Of a stretch of DNA of 64,000 nucleotides, positions 44,124 to 55,474 are shown piece by piece (the first letter of the stretch is position 1; the number at the start of each line of letters is the position of its first letter). The position numbers and the translations under genes are program-made. The notes under the pieces are model-generated. The model was not told the origin of the DNA, did no database searches, and saw only the letters and a program-made list of their open reading frames with translations. Where the stretch lies: NCBI GenBank assembly GCA_003415625.1, contig PYIU01000001.1, forward strand, positions 4,092,746-4,156,745. Reading direction: 5' to 3'. Source of the DNA: Aquanectria penicillioides (taxonomy: Eukaryota; Ascomycota; Sordariomycetes; Hypocreales; Nectriaceae).

Positions 44124-44976
44124 CTATGTGCGTTCCTTGACGATCCATCGCTTCTTGTCCTTGGCCTTCGGGGCCTTCTCCTGGAACGAGGCAGCGGCAG
44201 TACCAGCGGTCAGGACGGCGTGGGAGTTTCGTTGAGAGTCGTAACCAGCAGGAGCAGGGTCGTTGGGAGCCTCGGAACCCGAGCCTACTCCAGGGCCCCA
44301 CGAAGGGTGCGAGGCAGAGCCAGAGTGCTTTTGGCCAAGGGACAGCTGTCGGTCCTTCTTTCGAAGATAGCGACGGCGCCAGATGCAGGCTCCAATCCAA
44401 ATTCCCACGATCGCGACAACGAGAATGACGAGCATAATTACCCATTTCCAGTGGTTGGAAATCCTGTGAAGCGTTAGAATACAGTTGGTAAAAGTCAGAA
44501 CTATGAGCCTACCAATCGCCTCCGCCGCTCGATGCAGCCTTTGCTGTAGATGTAGCAGAAGTCTCGCTGTCGGCATTATCGGCATTGTTGTTGTTGTTGC
44601 TGTTCTTGGTATCTACACTGCACATGCTTCGGAACCAAGAAGCGATGGAAGAGAGACCGTCTGATGAGCAGGCATTATCGCACACACCCGTAACAGCACT
44701 GGAGAATGCCGTGACCGCAGTGTTGGCGCAGAAGCAGGATGTGAAAGCGGTCGTACCCAGAGTTGACGCGATGACTGGGGGAACACAACCACCGTTGGCA
44801 TCGTAGAGAGGGCCACACGAAACAGCGCATGAAGGTAGCACTGCTGTGTTGGCGAAGGGCACAATGGTCGTGCTGGGATCACCTGTAAATTGCAACGCGG
44901 TGAGTTAGTATTGAGTTTGATTGAAGTGAGGCGATTACCGGAGCAGGCGGAGTTCGAGGTGGGGGGACGTACTCAT
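44124..44976 (-). CDS. small Cys-rich single-pass membrane protein (first exon frame off by one base)
   Basis: Exons on minus: 44976-44939, 44882-44513, 44463-44124; introns 44938-44883 (GTAATC...TTACAG) and 44512-44464 (GTAGGC...TCACAG). As printed, exon 1 reads MSTSPHLELRLLR, one base out of phase with exon 2. If the G6 run at 44961-44966 is one base shorter, the start becomes MSTSPTSNSACSGDPSTTIV and the protein is 248 aa, TAG at 44124. An ectodomain with about ten Cys (SCAVSCGPL...CFCAN...CDNACSS...SMC) and a Ser/Asn linker precede one TM helix (WVIMLVILVVAIVGIWIG). A basic stop-transfer (RRRYLRKKDR) and a cytosolic tail follow. It lacks a signal peptide; I do not recognise a named family. 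Confidence 0.72.
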
Positions 44977-45968
44977 TTTGATGGTAACGAGGTGACTGCG
45001 AGCTCGGAGGTAAAAAGCTGAAGAGGTGGAAGAGTGCCGGAAAAATGTCGTAGTCGTAGGCAAGACTTGGGCGACGCGGAAGATGGGCGAATTTTTTTGT
45101 TACTTCGTGGTGCACCGGGACTGGGATGGCTGGGAAGCGGTGGGTGTCTCGATGTGGTGGTGTGCGCTGTCAGTTGAGGTCCAGGCTTGCGATGCGGTAC
45201 TGCCGACAGTCGTGTCGTCACCAATTCACTCAACAGACGGGTTAGAGTGCCTCGATCCACCAATTTTGGCCCTGGTCGTTCGTCGTTGAGTCACCGGGAA
45301 TATCGAGGTCGTGCCGTCTCTATGTTCGAGTCGCGGTTTTGGGGGATGAAAGGTTTGGGATGTTGGGGGTCTCGTGGTTGAATTGTTGCTGCCGTTGGAG
45401 GCGGAGTGCTGGCGGCAAACGAAACGCAGGCGAGAGGCAGCGAACGTTACAAGCGAACGGATGGCGTAGCGTCAGCGTTGGCGAAGAGAGCGAGCGACTT
45501 GAGACTGGGGCGAAATATGGGGCTGCTTGGATAGAAGTTGAAAGCACAACACCGAGTCGCTGGAGCCGAAAAACCACGCGAGGGAAAAGAAAGGACGATG
45601 AGGTTGGTGGTGATGAGTGGCAGAAGTCGGTTCGGAGGGGGAAGCGAAGGGGCGACGGGGTTTGTTTTGCTCCGAGTGAGGAAGGGACGATGAGAGAAGA
45701 ATGAATGTAAGCGGACAAGAATGAAGGGGGTGGGGAAGCGGCGAGGAATTGGATTCGAGGAAGGTACAAAGGTACGAGGCAACGGGGCGGCGCCTGCATG
45801 TGGATGGAGGGTCGAGGGGTGGAGGGCGGATGGCCTCTTTCGTGGCAGGAGGGGCGGACGAGGGCAACCTCTCAGGACATTGCTTGGAGGTACCGCCCCA
45901 GCAATGTCAAACAGAGCTGATACCTGGGAGCCGGGTATACACAACGCGTAAGTATGGGAGCGGGTACC

Positions 45969-45989
45969 GAGCATGGAGCATGGAGCATG
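45969..45989 (+). repeat. (GAGCATG)3 tandem repeat
   Basis: Three tandem 7 bp units in the gene-poor region upstream of the membrane protein gene. Confidence 0.85.
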
Positions 45990-48900
45990 GGCAGGTAGGG
46001 ATGGAAATCCAAATCTGTCTGCGTGCGTGCGCCGTGCGGTGGGTGGTGCGTCTTTGCGAGGTGGCCGTGATTGACCTGAATTACGTCTTTAGTTCTTGTC
46101 ACTTTGATGGGTTGGGGCTGAGCACCGGGAAGCTTGTTGGAAGAAACAAAGAAAGCAGAGACAGAAAGGGGGCGGAAACCTCAAGGCACCAAAATGGTCT
46201 CGTCTCAGTGAGGATCGAGGAGCACCGTCTCTAGTCCAGGTTGGAAGCGGCAGTGTAGAAGTGCATTTGGGGGCACAGCGACTTGAGAACCATGTACCTA
46301 CAACGTCCGGTGAGTTGGCCACTGCAGGGTCATCGCAGCGACCCTGGCGCAAAGGAGACTCCGGAGGGAAGAAGCCACATGGTGTGGGATACCCAGCCGC
46401 GAAGTACCCACAAAGGATCCGGGACCTGTTTTCCATAAACCAAGACCAAGCCAAAGGCTGCTTGGGCCTTTAGCCTTGGGCTTGGGCGTGGCAGACTGGG
46501 GGTTCCGGGAGACGTGGGACAAGCACAGTGAGAGAACAAGTACCTCTAGGGAGCCCAAAAGCAGAGAGTACATAATTACAGTACCTGCATTGGGAGTGTT
46601 AGATTTGGTCTTGGGTTGGTGCGCTGGCGTCTTTCGACTCCATTTTTCTGGTCGCAATGATTGGAATTTATGCATCAGACAACCCAGCAGGCATCGTCGA
46701 AACCAACATCTCTTTTGGGTTTGCTTCCTTATTGCATTGGCTATGCTTCCCAGCTTCTGTTGTATCACCTATCGCTGCGGTTCGTGAGGATTTGTGCCGA
46801 TCAATCCTTCATTCACCACCAAGGGGACATATATACAATGGCCAGCCTGTCATGTTGAGGACGTTTCACGATTTGCTTTTGCTCTTACCACGCCCAATAT
46901 ATTGACCAGTAATAGAAGAGTGTTTGAGAGAGTCTCGGCAAAGGAGAAGACACAATTAAGGGGCAACCAACGTGCATCCAGTCTTCTTCTTATTACCCAT
47001 CTAGCGGTTCTCCTCCACTCTGAGAATTCGGTGAATATTTGCGCTTCTTATTTTTGGGCCACGATGGAATTAACCCAGACATACCGAGAGGCCAGCAACC
47101 TGGCGACGGCCGTATTCGCGCTATTGGCAGCTATTGAAAATGCTCCTTTGGGCGAGCCCGTCGCCCATCCCATCCCATTAGCGTCTTCATGCACCAAAAG
47201 GCTTGGCACTGGCCAGGATTTGCCCTGAACGAGATCTGAGTGCTCGCCTGTGACGCCTTTGTGGGCATTTGGCAACGCAGTGGAGTTTTTTTTCTGCTTT
47301 TCTTCGGTCGCCACCAGCCGAGCCCATCATCGCATGGAGAGAGAGACGCTGTGGGAAACCATGGAACGCCTCTCAGCCACCACTCTGTTGGCGACTTCTC
47401 TTCATCTACTGGAGCAGGGCCACACTCAGCTGGATGAACTTCAGCTACAGTGTGATTCTACGTAGTGCATTTTTTTCAGCGCCTCGGTGCCGCAGGAGCC
47501 CGAACGCCACCCTCCCAATACGATGGTGCTCAATCCGCCGGCTCACTCAGTGGCCAAGACTTCTTTCTACCAGCCACCTACAGGACAAAGGTGCGCCCCA
47601 AAAGAATGAGGTAAGCGGCCCTGCATACCTGATCTAGACCCATTAGACCTTTTACGAGGCTAAACGATTGGCTGGGCCATTGGTTTCTCCGTTCGCAATT
47701 TCCGAGCCCTCAAGTCCTGGCAGCGGTTAAAGGACGTTCCAGTGCAAACTTCCCTAATGCTTCTAGGCCCATCTGCCATCGGCCTGGAGCTTGTGTGAGT
47801 GATCCCGGGAAAAATAGAACAGCAGGGTCCAGAGTCAATCGTCCCGAAGGAACCGCTTTGGTGGATGTGACAGTGATGACGATGGTGCTGACATGGGGAT
47901 CCTGATTTTCTCAATTTATCCATCGCATGCATCCACTCCATCAGATGCACGCGCGTCCTGCCAACTTCCTTAAATCCAACCTTCTCCGTCGTCCTATCAT
48001 TTCATCCCTTTCCGTCGCTGTACCTGCGGTCGATTACTGTATTTTCCGCCCGGGTGTGCTGCCCAGATATGCAGTCATACCTCGCTGGTGCCTTTTTTTT
48101 TTTTCTTGGTCGTTCTCATCTTCAAAAGAATGGATGCTACCATGAACCCCAGTTAGCGCAGCTCGTATCTGCCATGGGATCTGCACCCACCATGCTGTCC
48201 TGTCAAAGAGATAAAGACCCCGTGTACACAAATTAGTGTTAGACATTTCCATTTAACTTAACATGAGGAATGACTCTCTGCTATACGGATACTGTGTACT
48301 TCCCAGCAAGGTCCCTCACCGGCTGGCCGCTCACCAAGGCCCCGAATATGGAGTCGACCCGCCCGTTGGCCCGCTTCCAAGTACACATAGTAGGGCGGCC
48401 TACCCAATAGTGGGGAATATTGGCACAATGACGACGCCCAGGACTGCTTGCCTGCAGTCAAGCTTGATTCCCCCTGTACGGACTACCTAGCCCTGTCTTT
48501 CCCTCTTGTAAGTTGTGCCTAGAAAGCTGCTGGGACGATGTCCGTTGACCCTTGCTGCCGATAGGTGGAATCATACCCCACCCTTAGCCAAAGCGGGTGC
48601 CGCGAGATCCGTTCCATTGGCGCACCTGAACCATCCTCGTTGACTGTGAACAGGACGAAATGCCGCCTCGTGATTTGGCGTGCCAAGAACAAAGCACCAT
48701 TGCTTGCTTTCTTTTCTCGGTCATCCATTGACTCTCACCTACTCCGTAGACCCCTCATTATGGACCCGAGACCAGTCATTGGTTCTGCACCGTCTTGGCT
48801 CATGCCTTGCCTGTTGGTCTGGCCCCAAAACCCCAAGCCAAGCCAAGAAGCCTGTCCTGGTCACTGCACAGCCCTAAAATGAGCATTCCGTGGGGAAGCT

Positions 48901-51733
48901 CCAGCATCCACGGTGAACGTTTGGCACTTAGTTCGAAAAAGAATCCTTTGGTCTTCATAGACAAAACCCTAATAGGGATCGGGCTTTCATGGCGTCTCAG
49001 CTGTAGCGCAGGTTTAACGGCGCGCGGTGACGCGTAATTTGCGAAACAACAATCATGGAGAGTCGCGACGAGCCAGCTTAACAAGCAAAACAAACTTACC
49101 CTAGAGCGCGATGGACTTGACCTGAAAGTAGACTTCACATGACATATTCTCAATGAATGGGACTCAAAGTTCAATCAAATTGACTCTACATCGACCTAGC
49201 TTGCATCTATTTGAAGAATATGATGGTCTAGTCATGCGATAGTAAATGCAGCCAGGAATACACAAATTATTCGATTCTCCATCCTTGTTCAACATCTAAC
49301 CCGTTATTTAAGTTGAGAGAGAAGAAATCATCCTTGGGCTGGACAAACTAAAAAGAAGAAAAAAGAAATACAACTGCTAAAAACAATTCTGCCTTTGGGA
49401 AAAGCTGTTCGCACCTAGTGGTCTTTTGTGACTGTTCCTTCCTGCCCACCAGAAACTCTACTGTGTCCTTGCTCAGCTTCACTCACAACCGAGCCATGTG
49501 TAGCGTTGACGGTCATGGTTCTTCTTCTTTGAACAGGCGCCGGGGGATGCCAAAACTGAGTTTTCGCAAGGCCTGAAAATGGAGCATCCGCGTCATTTAG
49601 AAACCTCATCATTGCCCATGACTCGTCTCGGGGTGGGGTGTGGCCCGAGGAAGCCTTGTTTTGACCGGCTGTCAAGTTGGTAGTCAGATGGTATTTCTTA
49701 ACTTGGAGGGCTACAACGCACCATGATCCGGCGTAGGTTTCGCACTTGATGAGTCTTTACTCATGCCTTTTGAAAAGTTGATAAAAGTGAGATTGGCTTC
49801 TCGAAACAAAACCCCGATGCTCGATGGTTGGCTGGTAGAGTTCTAGTTGAGAGGCGTTAATGGTATGATGCAGTAGGCTGGAGTTGAAAGAATGTTAATG
49901 ACTTCAAAACATATTTTGACAGAGAGGGATATCTTGCATTTATATCTCCAAGTTACCCTCGTCTTCAATTTGAGCTCTCCGAACCATGAGTTTCACCAAC
50001 GACACGACTTGTCAGCTCCTGTCAGTCGAGGCCAAATAGAGGACCGCCCTTCGCTCTCATATTCGCTACATGCAGACCGGACAGGTCGGATTCAGTTGGG
50101 TTACATGGCCACGCAAATCTTTAAACCCGTCCATTATCGCAAAGAGTTTGTGCCTGGGTAGCCACGAGGGGGCAACATCGGGAGACATATCAGAGCAGTA
50201 ATGTCTGTTAGACTTATCTCCGGCATAGACCACCCCCATGGGGTCTAGGATCAACTTGCCCCAAAATAATGATTTGAAATACACCCTTGAGTATGGTGTT
50301 GCAGTGGATGTGAGGCCATTTCTGTTCCCGGCATGATCTCTGCGGAGTGGCAATTATCTGATCATGATTTTCGTCTTACTCCTCCGCCGCCGTCGGTAAT
50401 TCTGTCCCACGCGCTAATCATAACGTTGGCCATTTGCCAATTATTCCATTTTTAATGTGTCAACGTATTCAATCCCAAGACTCCTGCATTATGCTTTTGT
50501 AACCACACAGGGCCGAACGAGTTGCTGCAGCGCTCAGGTATAGCTTCCTCGAACTGCAGGTAGCCGTTCACGGACTGGAGGTTATTGACTTGTTAGTCTA
50601 GCCACTGGTGGTACCAAACTTCCCAGGACCCAATGGTTTGGATATCTTGAGTAAAAAAAGGGGTAACCGTTGTTCCATGGACTGGGGTAGGCCGAATCTG
50701 GTGGCTTCTTTGACGGGTTCTTGCATTCGATCCATCGTTGCGACGATAATTCAGTCCGTCAGTCAACGCCTGATTCACACATGTACCACGCAATGCACAA
50801 CATATGTAACTGAGTCGGCGTTTGGTTTCAGTCAGTTTCTCTATGGAGTATGACAACATCAGTGAGGCCCTATATATTGATCTCTACCTGGACTTTTGCT
50901 CCTTAGTTGACGTTAGCGCACGGTAACTGGGTCGGTTAAGTTGCTGTATCACCAGCGAGACTTTCAAACGGCCTGTGGCTTTGTGTCGGATTCCATCACA
51001 CAGGACTGAGCCAAACTGACTGGCCTCGAGGTCTCGGTGAATTGGGAAAATGATTCTCCTCAGCCCCTGATGTCTGCTTCGCTTGTACATCCATGGGGAG
51101 AGTACAGAGTATTGCATTGATGTCCATCCTAACTAGTCGGGCATTCTGACGTCTCACCACCAAACAATTACCCCGAGGGCGAAGCGGCTGAGACGAAAAA
51201 AGTTAGGTAAATTAACCCTTGACTTGACCGAGCACTATGCACTGAATCAGTCACAGTCATGAGCGGTATTTAAATGGAGGCAACGATATATTGGCGACGA
51301 CTTTGCTGATCAATTTAGAATAAATTCACTGGCAATATAAGCATTAGCGTAAGTGCAAGGAGCTGTGATGTGAGAGCACGCAAACATCGGGCCTTTAAAC
51401 CGTCCCCTGTCAGGTTTCTGCCAAGCTTGTGCTTCAGTACAACGTCCAACGGCCCTTTTTACAAAGAGCAAAATCATTGACAACTTCATCGGAAGCTGGA
51501 ACCTCTTTTGCCGACCCCGTCTGAGACATATATGTCATATGTATTCGGCATTCGGAACTATCAGACAACACAGACGGTTCTGCTATGTCGCACGACGACT
51601 CGTTTGGACACATCAATGGAGAACTTGGAATTTCTTCTACGTATGACAAACGGGCGCATGGTCAGCTAGATATGGAGGACGAATACGATGTGTTATGTCA
51701 GTGTTCTTTGCAGGCCCACCAAATGTCGAGGGT

Positions 51734-51778
51734 GTGTGTGGATGCATGTATGTTGATGTGTGTGTGTTTGTGTGTAAC
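51734..51778 (+). repeat. GT-rich dinucleotide tract
   Basis: Interrupted (GT)n with GGATGCATGT in the middle; purine/pyrimidine alternating, otherwise unremarkable. Confidence 0.8.
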
Positions 51779-52176
51779 GGCAGGTAAGGGACATTGCGAA
51801 CGAATGCGTTAAAGAAGAAAAAAAAGTGAAATATCTATTACACGTGGGTATCTTTGCGTAACAAGACGTGAACTGTTAAGGAGTATACGGCACCAAAGGG
51901 CGCCTGGCCCTCGCCGTGACGCTGCTACCTGTCCACAGGTAGTCCAACGCTCCAACGCCATGATCTAAGCATCTAAATTGAGATCCCATAAAACGCCATG
52001 ATATACTTTGAAGACGTAATCATGATTGTCTGTGCTGGCTACTAGACCAGTCTCAGTGGTCATTGGCAGCAGCAGTCTCAGCCACAGAGGCGCCTGTCAA
52101 AAGTTCAGCTGATTGATGGACAGGAAAGGGTGGAGAAGATCACGGTATGTCTTGCATACGTACCCTCGCAACGGTC

Positions 52177-52737
52177 CTATGCAGCATGCTTACGGCTGGA
52201 CTTGCTCTTGGAAGATTTCTTGGCCTTTCGGTGATGACCTTTATCCTCACGACTCGAAGAATCCTGCCGCCGCTCAGATTCTCGGCTGCCGTGCTCGACG
52301 TGCATGCTCCTGGTACGCTGAACTCCTTGACCCGAATACTGATGGGTGTGGTTGCCATGGTCATGGACTTGATTTTGGTAGTATGGTTGTTGAGGGTCGT
52401 ACCAGTGGGCTGTTGTGGCATGCGGTACCTGCACCATCCCGACTGGGTCCCATGGATCCTCTCGTCCATGTTGTTGTACAAATCCCACAATCTCCTCGAC
52501 ATCAAAGGGCTGCTGGGTCATGTAAGAGGGAGAAGACCTCCATTCGGTTGCTGTTTGTGTCATACCCGTGCTGTCGACCGAAGTAGCCTGATGATGTCGC
52601 TGCACCTCGATCCACCAATTGGTATCAGTTGGCCCAGGATGCTGGTCGAAGTGATCGTCGTTGCGAGGGTCCTTAGAGTCAACCATGGTGGTATAAATGA
52701 AATGAGTAGGAGGGTAATTACTGAGTGAAGTTGCCAT
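52177..52737 (-). CDS. small His/Gln/Ser-rich hypothetical protein
   Basis: A 186-codon frame from ATG 52737 (MATSLSNYPPTHFIYTT) to the stop at 52177. A second ATG at 52686 (MVDSKDPRNDD) has the better context (ACCACCATGG) and would give 169 aa; the start is uncertain. Family not recognised. Composition is polar and structured by design rather than chance: WWIEVQRHHQ, QPFDVEEIVGFVQQHG, DPWDPVGMVQVPH, then HDHGNHTHQYSGQG and a basic tail HHRKAKKSSKSKSSRKH. This would suit a nuclear or nucleic-acid-linked disordered protein, but nothing firm can be said. No introns needed. The gene stands alone in a gene-poor stretch. Confidence 0.5.
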   Translation of the reverse strand: MATSLSNYPPTHFIYTTMVDSKDPRNDDHFDQHPGPTDTNWWIEVQRHHQATSVDSTGMTQTATEWRSSPSYMTQQPFDVEEIVGFVQQHGREDPWDPVGMVQVPHATTAHWYDPQQPYYQNQVHDHGNHTHQYSGQGVQRTRSMHVEHGSRESERRQDSSSREDKGHHRKAKKSSKSKSSRKHAA

Positions 52738-55474
52738 ATTTCCTGGGAACAGTAGTGCCATCCACCCAGCTTTTGTACACGCCCTCGAGAAGCGCTCAAC
52801 AATGGTGGCCACAGGCAGGAGGCAAATGCGTACCACAATCATAAAGTGGTTGAGACTAATGACACATCCCCCTGTCAGAAACGGCGGTATGTTGAGGTTG
52901 GAAAGGATTGGAATAACAGATGTCAACCATATGCTGAACCGTCATTGGGGGACCAACCTCTACTCAGTGACGAATGCGCCAAGAAGAAACTCCGAGTTGA
53001 GAGATCTGTAAATAACTTCGGCTTCACAATCAGATCACTTTTTATAGATCTAGGCTACCCTGGTGCCAAAGTTGAAACCGTAGTGCCATATTCGGAAGCC
53101 TGGGCATCGTGCATGTCGGGGACACCAGGAAGTAAGGTTGACAAGGTTGATGTAGAGCGCTGTGATTTATGGTATGGTGTACCTCAATTCCGGATGAGAA
53201 GCGCAGGCGCCTGCCTGAGCCCGGGATACGAGACATCCCGAAGAAGAATAGGAAAACAGGTGCCCGTATGTACCTGTATCCCACCCACCGATTAATCGAG
53301 AAGAGAATCAGCGGGGAGCCAAACATCAGTGGCGAATGTTGAAAATTGAAGTGTGGTGAAACGTCAGCCCAGGGCCGCGGACTGACTTGTCCAATATCGA
53401 CCGGGCGATTAATTTTGTCCTTCATCCACTATAATATGAGCCGAGGCTACCACCCCATCAGTGATGGCGTGTCATTACTTTGTGAAATCACCAGGCTCAA
53501 ACCTCGAGGAGGGTTGATTTGCAATGGACAAGAGTGGACGAGGAGAAGATGGGCTTCTATTGACCCGAAAAGGATACGCGTCCCTGTCAGATCCACACCG
53601 AATGGTCAGAATTTGTTGCATGAATTCGACCGGTATCTTAAGGAGTCATCCGGTTTGGTTATTCACAGTCATCTGCCCAGTCTGCGTCTTCAAACTTGCA
53701 ACATTTACCAGCTGAGGGGGCCCTGGCGCACTTGCAGCCACGCGTCCTGCTCCTGGCGCCCGTTTTCAGCTTCCAGTGTTCGTTTATGATAACGTCAGAC
53801 ACAAGTAATTCAGAAAAGATTTGACCGCGTGTTAGCGCTCATTTGCCACTGCGTTTGCCTTGTTGTTCAGGTTCGCTCGTGGTTCGCATAGCACTTTGGG
53901 GGCTAAATAGCTGCTGTTTTGGTGTTGACGAAACAGATGGGTTGGACTCTGTCGGAAACGGGTTAATCCCTAACCCTGGCCAACAGGCCCGTAAAACGCA
54001 GGCCCCCAGGATATGCTCCGCAACCTAAGAATAGCGTCGAGTCGGTTAGTTTCCTCGTCTTGTCAACCTAGAAATTCGTATTGTCTGAGGAACGCGGAGA
54101 ACTACCCGTACATCGGATGCGAGATTTCCATTCTGGTCAGCTGGCCAGGATCTGATTTCACTTTCCTACTGGTCTCCCGCTCACAAAACAAGGCTTCGCT
54201 CCTGCCTTGCGACTGAAGTGGGCGTCCTGAGCTCGAAGGAATGCTTGTGCAGGAATGACGGTGCTTGTTGACGTGTTCATTGACAAATGATGTCGTCTCC
54301 CACGTGGTCTCTAAAATTTGGCATCCCGGGCTCCTTGCCGACAGAAGTGTGTTTGCAACGGCAATCTTTCAATGGATAAGCGTGCTTGACGCTAATAAGA
54401 GTACGCCTGTGGGCCTGAGACCCCCTACGATTTCAGGGCAGAAGAGGGTACATTCGCAAACCTGCAGACAAGTGATGCAAGCATAGATAATCGATTGTCA
54501 GCCCAGTGATCTATTGGCGACATGAAAGCCTCGCCCGGGCATGGTATGTGCCTTGCACAGGCCGTATCTTCAGCCAATATTTAGAGTGCTGGTATTATCC
54601 TCTTGGGCATGAGACTTGCATTAGCCTTCATGCGGTCTGAGAGAATGCAGTAGCTAAACAAAGACAATGGATTAATCGAGATCAACTCAACAAACCGAGG
54701 GACTTGTGGGGAAGTTTACCCGTGATGCATCAGGACACTCGTGACCGTGCCAAGCCTAGCAAAATAACCTAGTGTCTCAACCAAGGCTAAAGATATGTTT
54801 TGGTGTGTCTTGTGCTTTGATCTTGAGGAAGACTTTCGGAGACCTGTTCGCCTCCCCAGCATTGGTGGGTTTATGAGGGATCAGCCCAACGTAGCAATGC
54901 CAATGTTATCGTAGAGCCGGCATGGACTAAAATTTCGGAGGTAGGGCTTCCAAAGATTCTAATGCCGCAAATCAAGTTGCTCCCGAGGATAGCAGCTTGA
55001 CATGTTCGACTTGATTGGTGTCATGGCGTGAGCACAGCATTTCCAGGATGAGCTCAGCCAGAGGTGGCATGTTGTAGAGGGCGGCAATTTCCAAGGATGG
55101 AAGAAATGCTGGAAATTCTTAACTCCGGGAGATGGCAAGAAAGTTGATGAATTCGTTTCTTCCTTTCAACACTGGAAGAGGCGCTTCTGTGCTGATATGC
55201 CTGTGTTACATGGGACTTGTGCCTAAGGCTGTGATAAAGACATGAAGAAGACGTGGTCTGTGCACACCACCCGACGACGTCACCACGGGTCACGGCGCAT
55301 TGTGTTGTTGTCTGTTTTGGCGCGTGCATTGCGATGAGGTAATCGGCCAATCTCCAAGCCACAACTCCAAACTCCAAGCCGTCGCCAGCCTGCAGCCTCG
55401 AGCTTCCGGAAACTCAACGCCATTCACCTGCAACGCACCGAGACCACGTCGCTCGGGTTGCGCTGTCATCTACG
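52738..55474. other. 2.7 kb intergenic region
   Basis: No supported gene. Frames such as 53042-53425 minus and 53346-53789 plus overlap each other and lack domains. The last 400 bp is the CSC1-like promoter. Confidence 0.5.

Larger units (their letters stand above)
44977..52176. other. 7.2 kb gene-poor region
   Basis: No frame has credible coding character. All frames are short, most lack a good ATG, and many overlap on both strands. The part next to the membrane protein (45000-45900) is GC-rich with CT/GA-biased tracts, a probable long 5' UTR/promoter. Tandem GAGCATG at 45969-45989 and a GT-rich tract at 51734-51778 are the only repeats seen. No transposon remnant, tRNA or obvious C-to-T decay was recognised. 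Non-coding RNA or tiny secreted-protein genes cannot be excluded. Confidence 0.55.

Noticed and set aside
45320..45974. Overlapping minus-strand frames of 131-175 codons
   Set aside because: Low-complexity Pro/Ser/Leu peptides in several frames at once, as expected from a CT-rich untranslated region.
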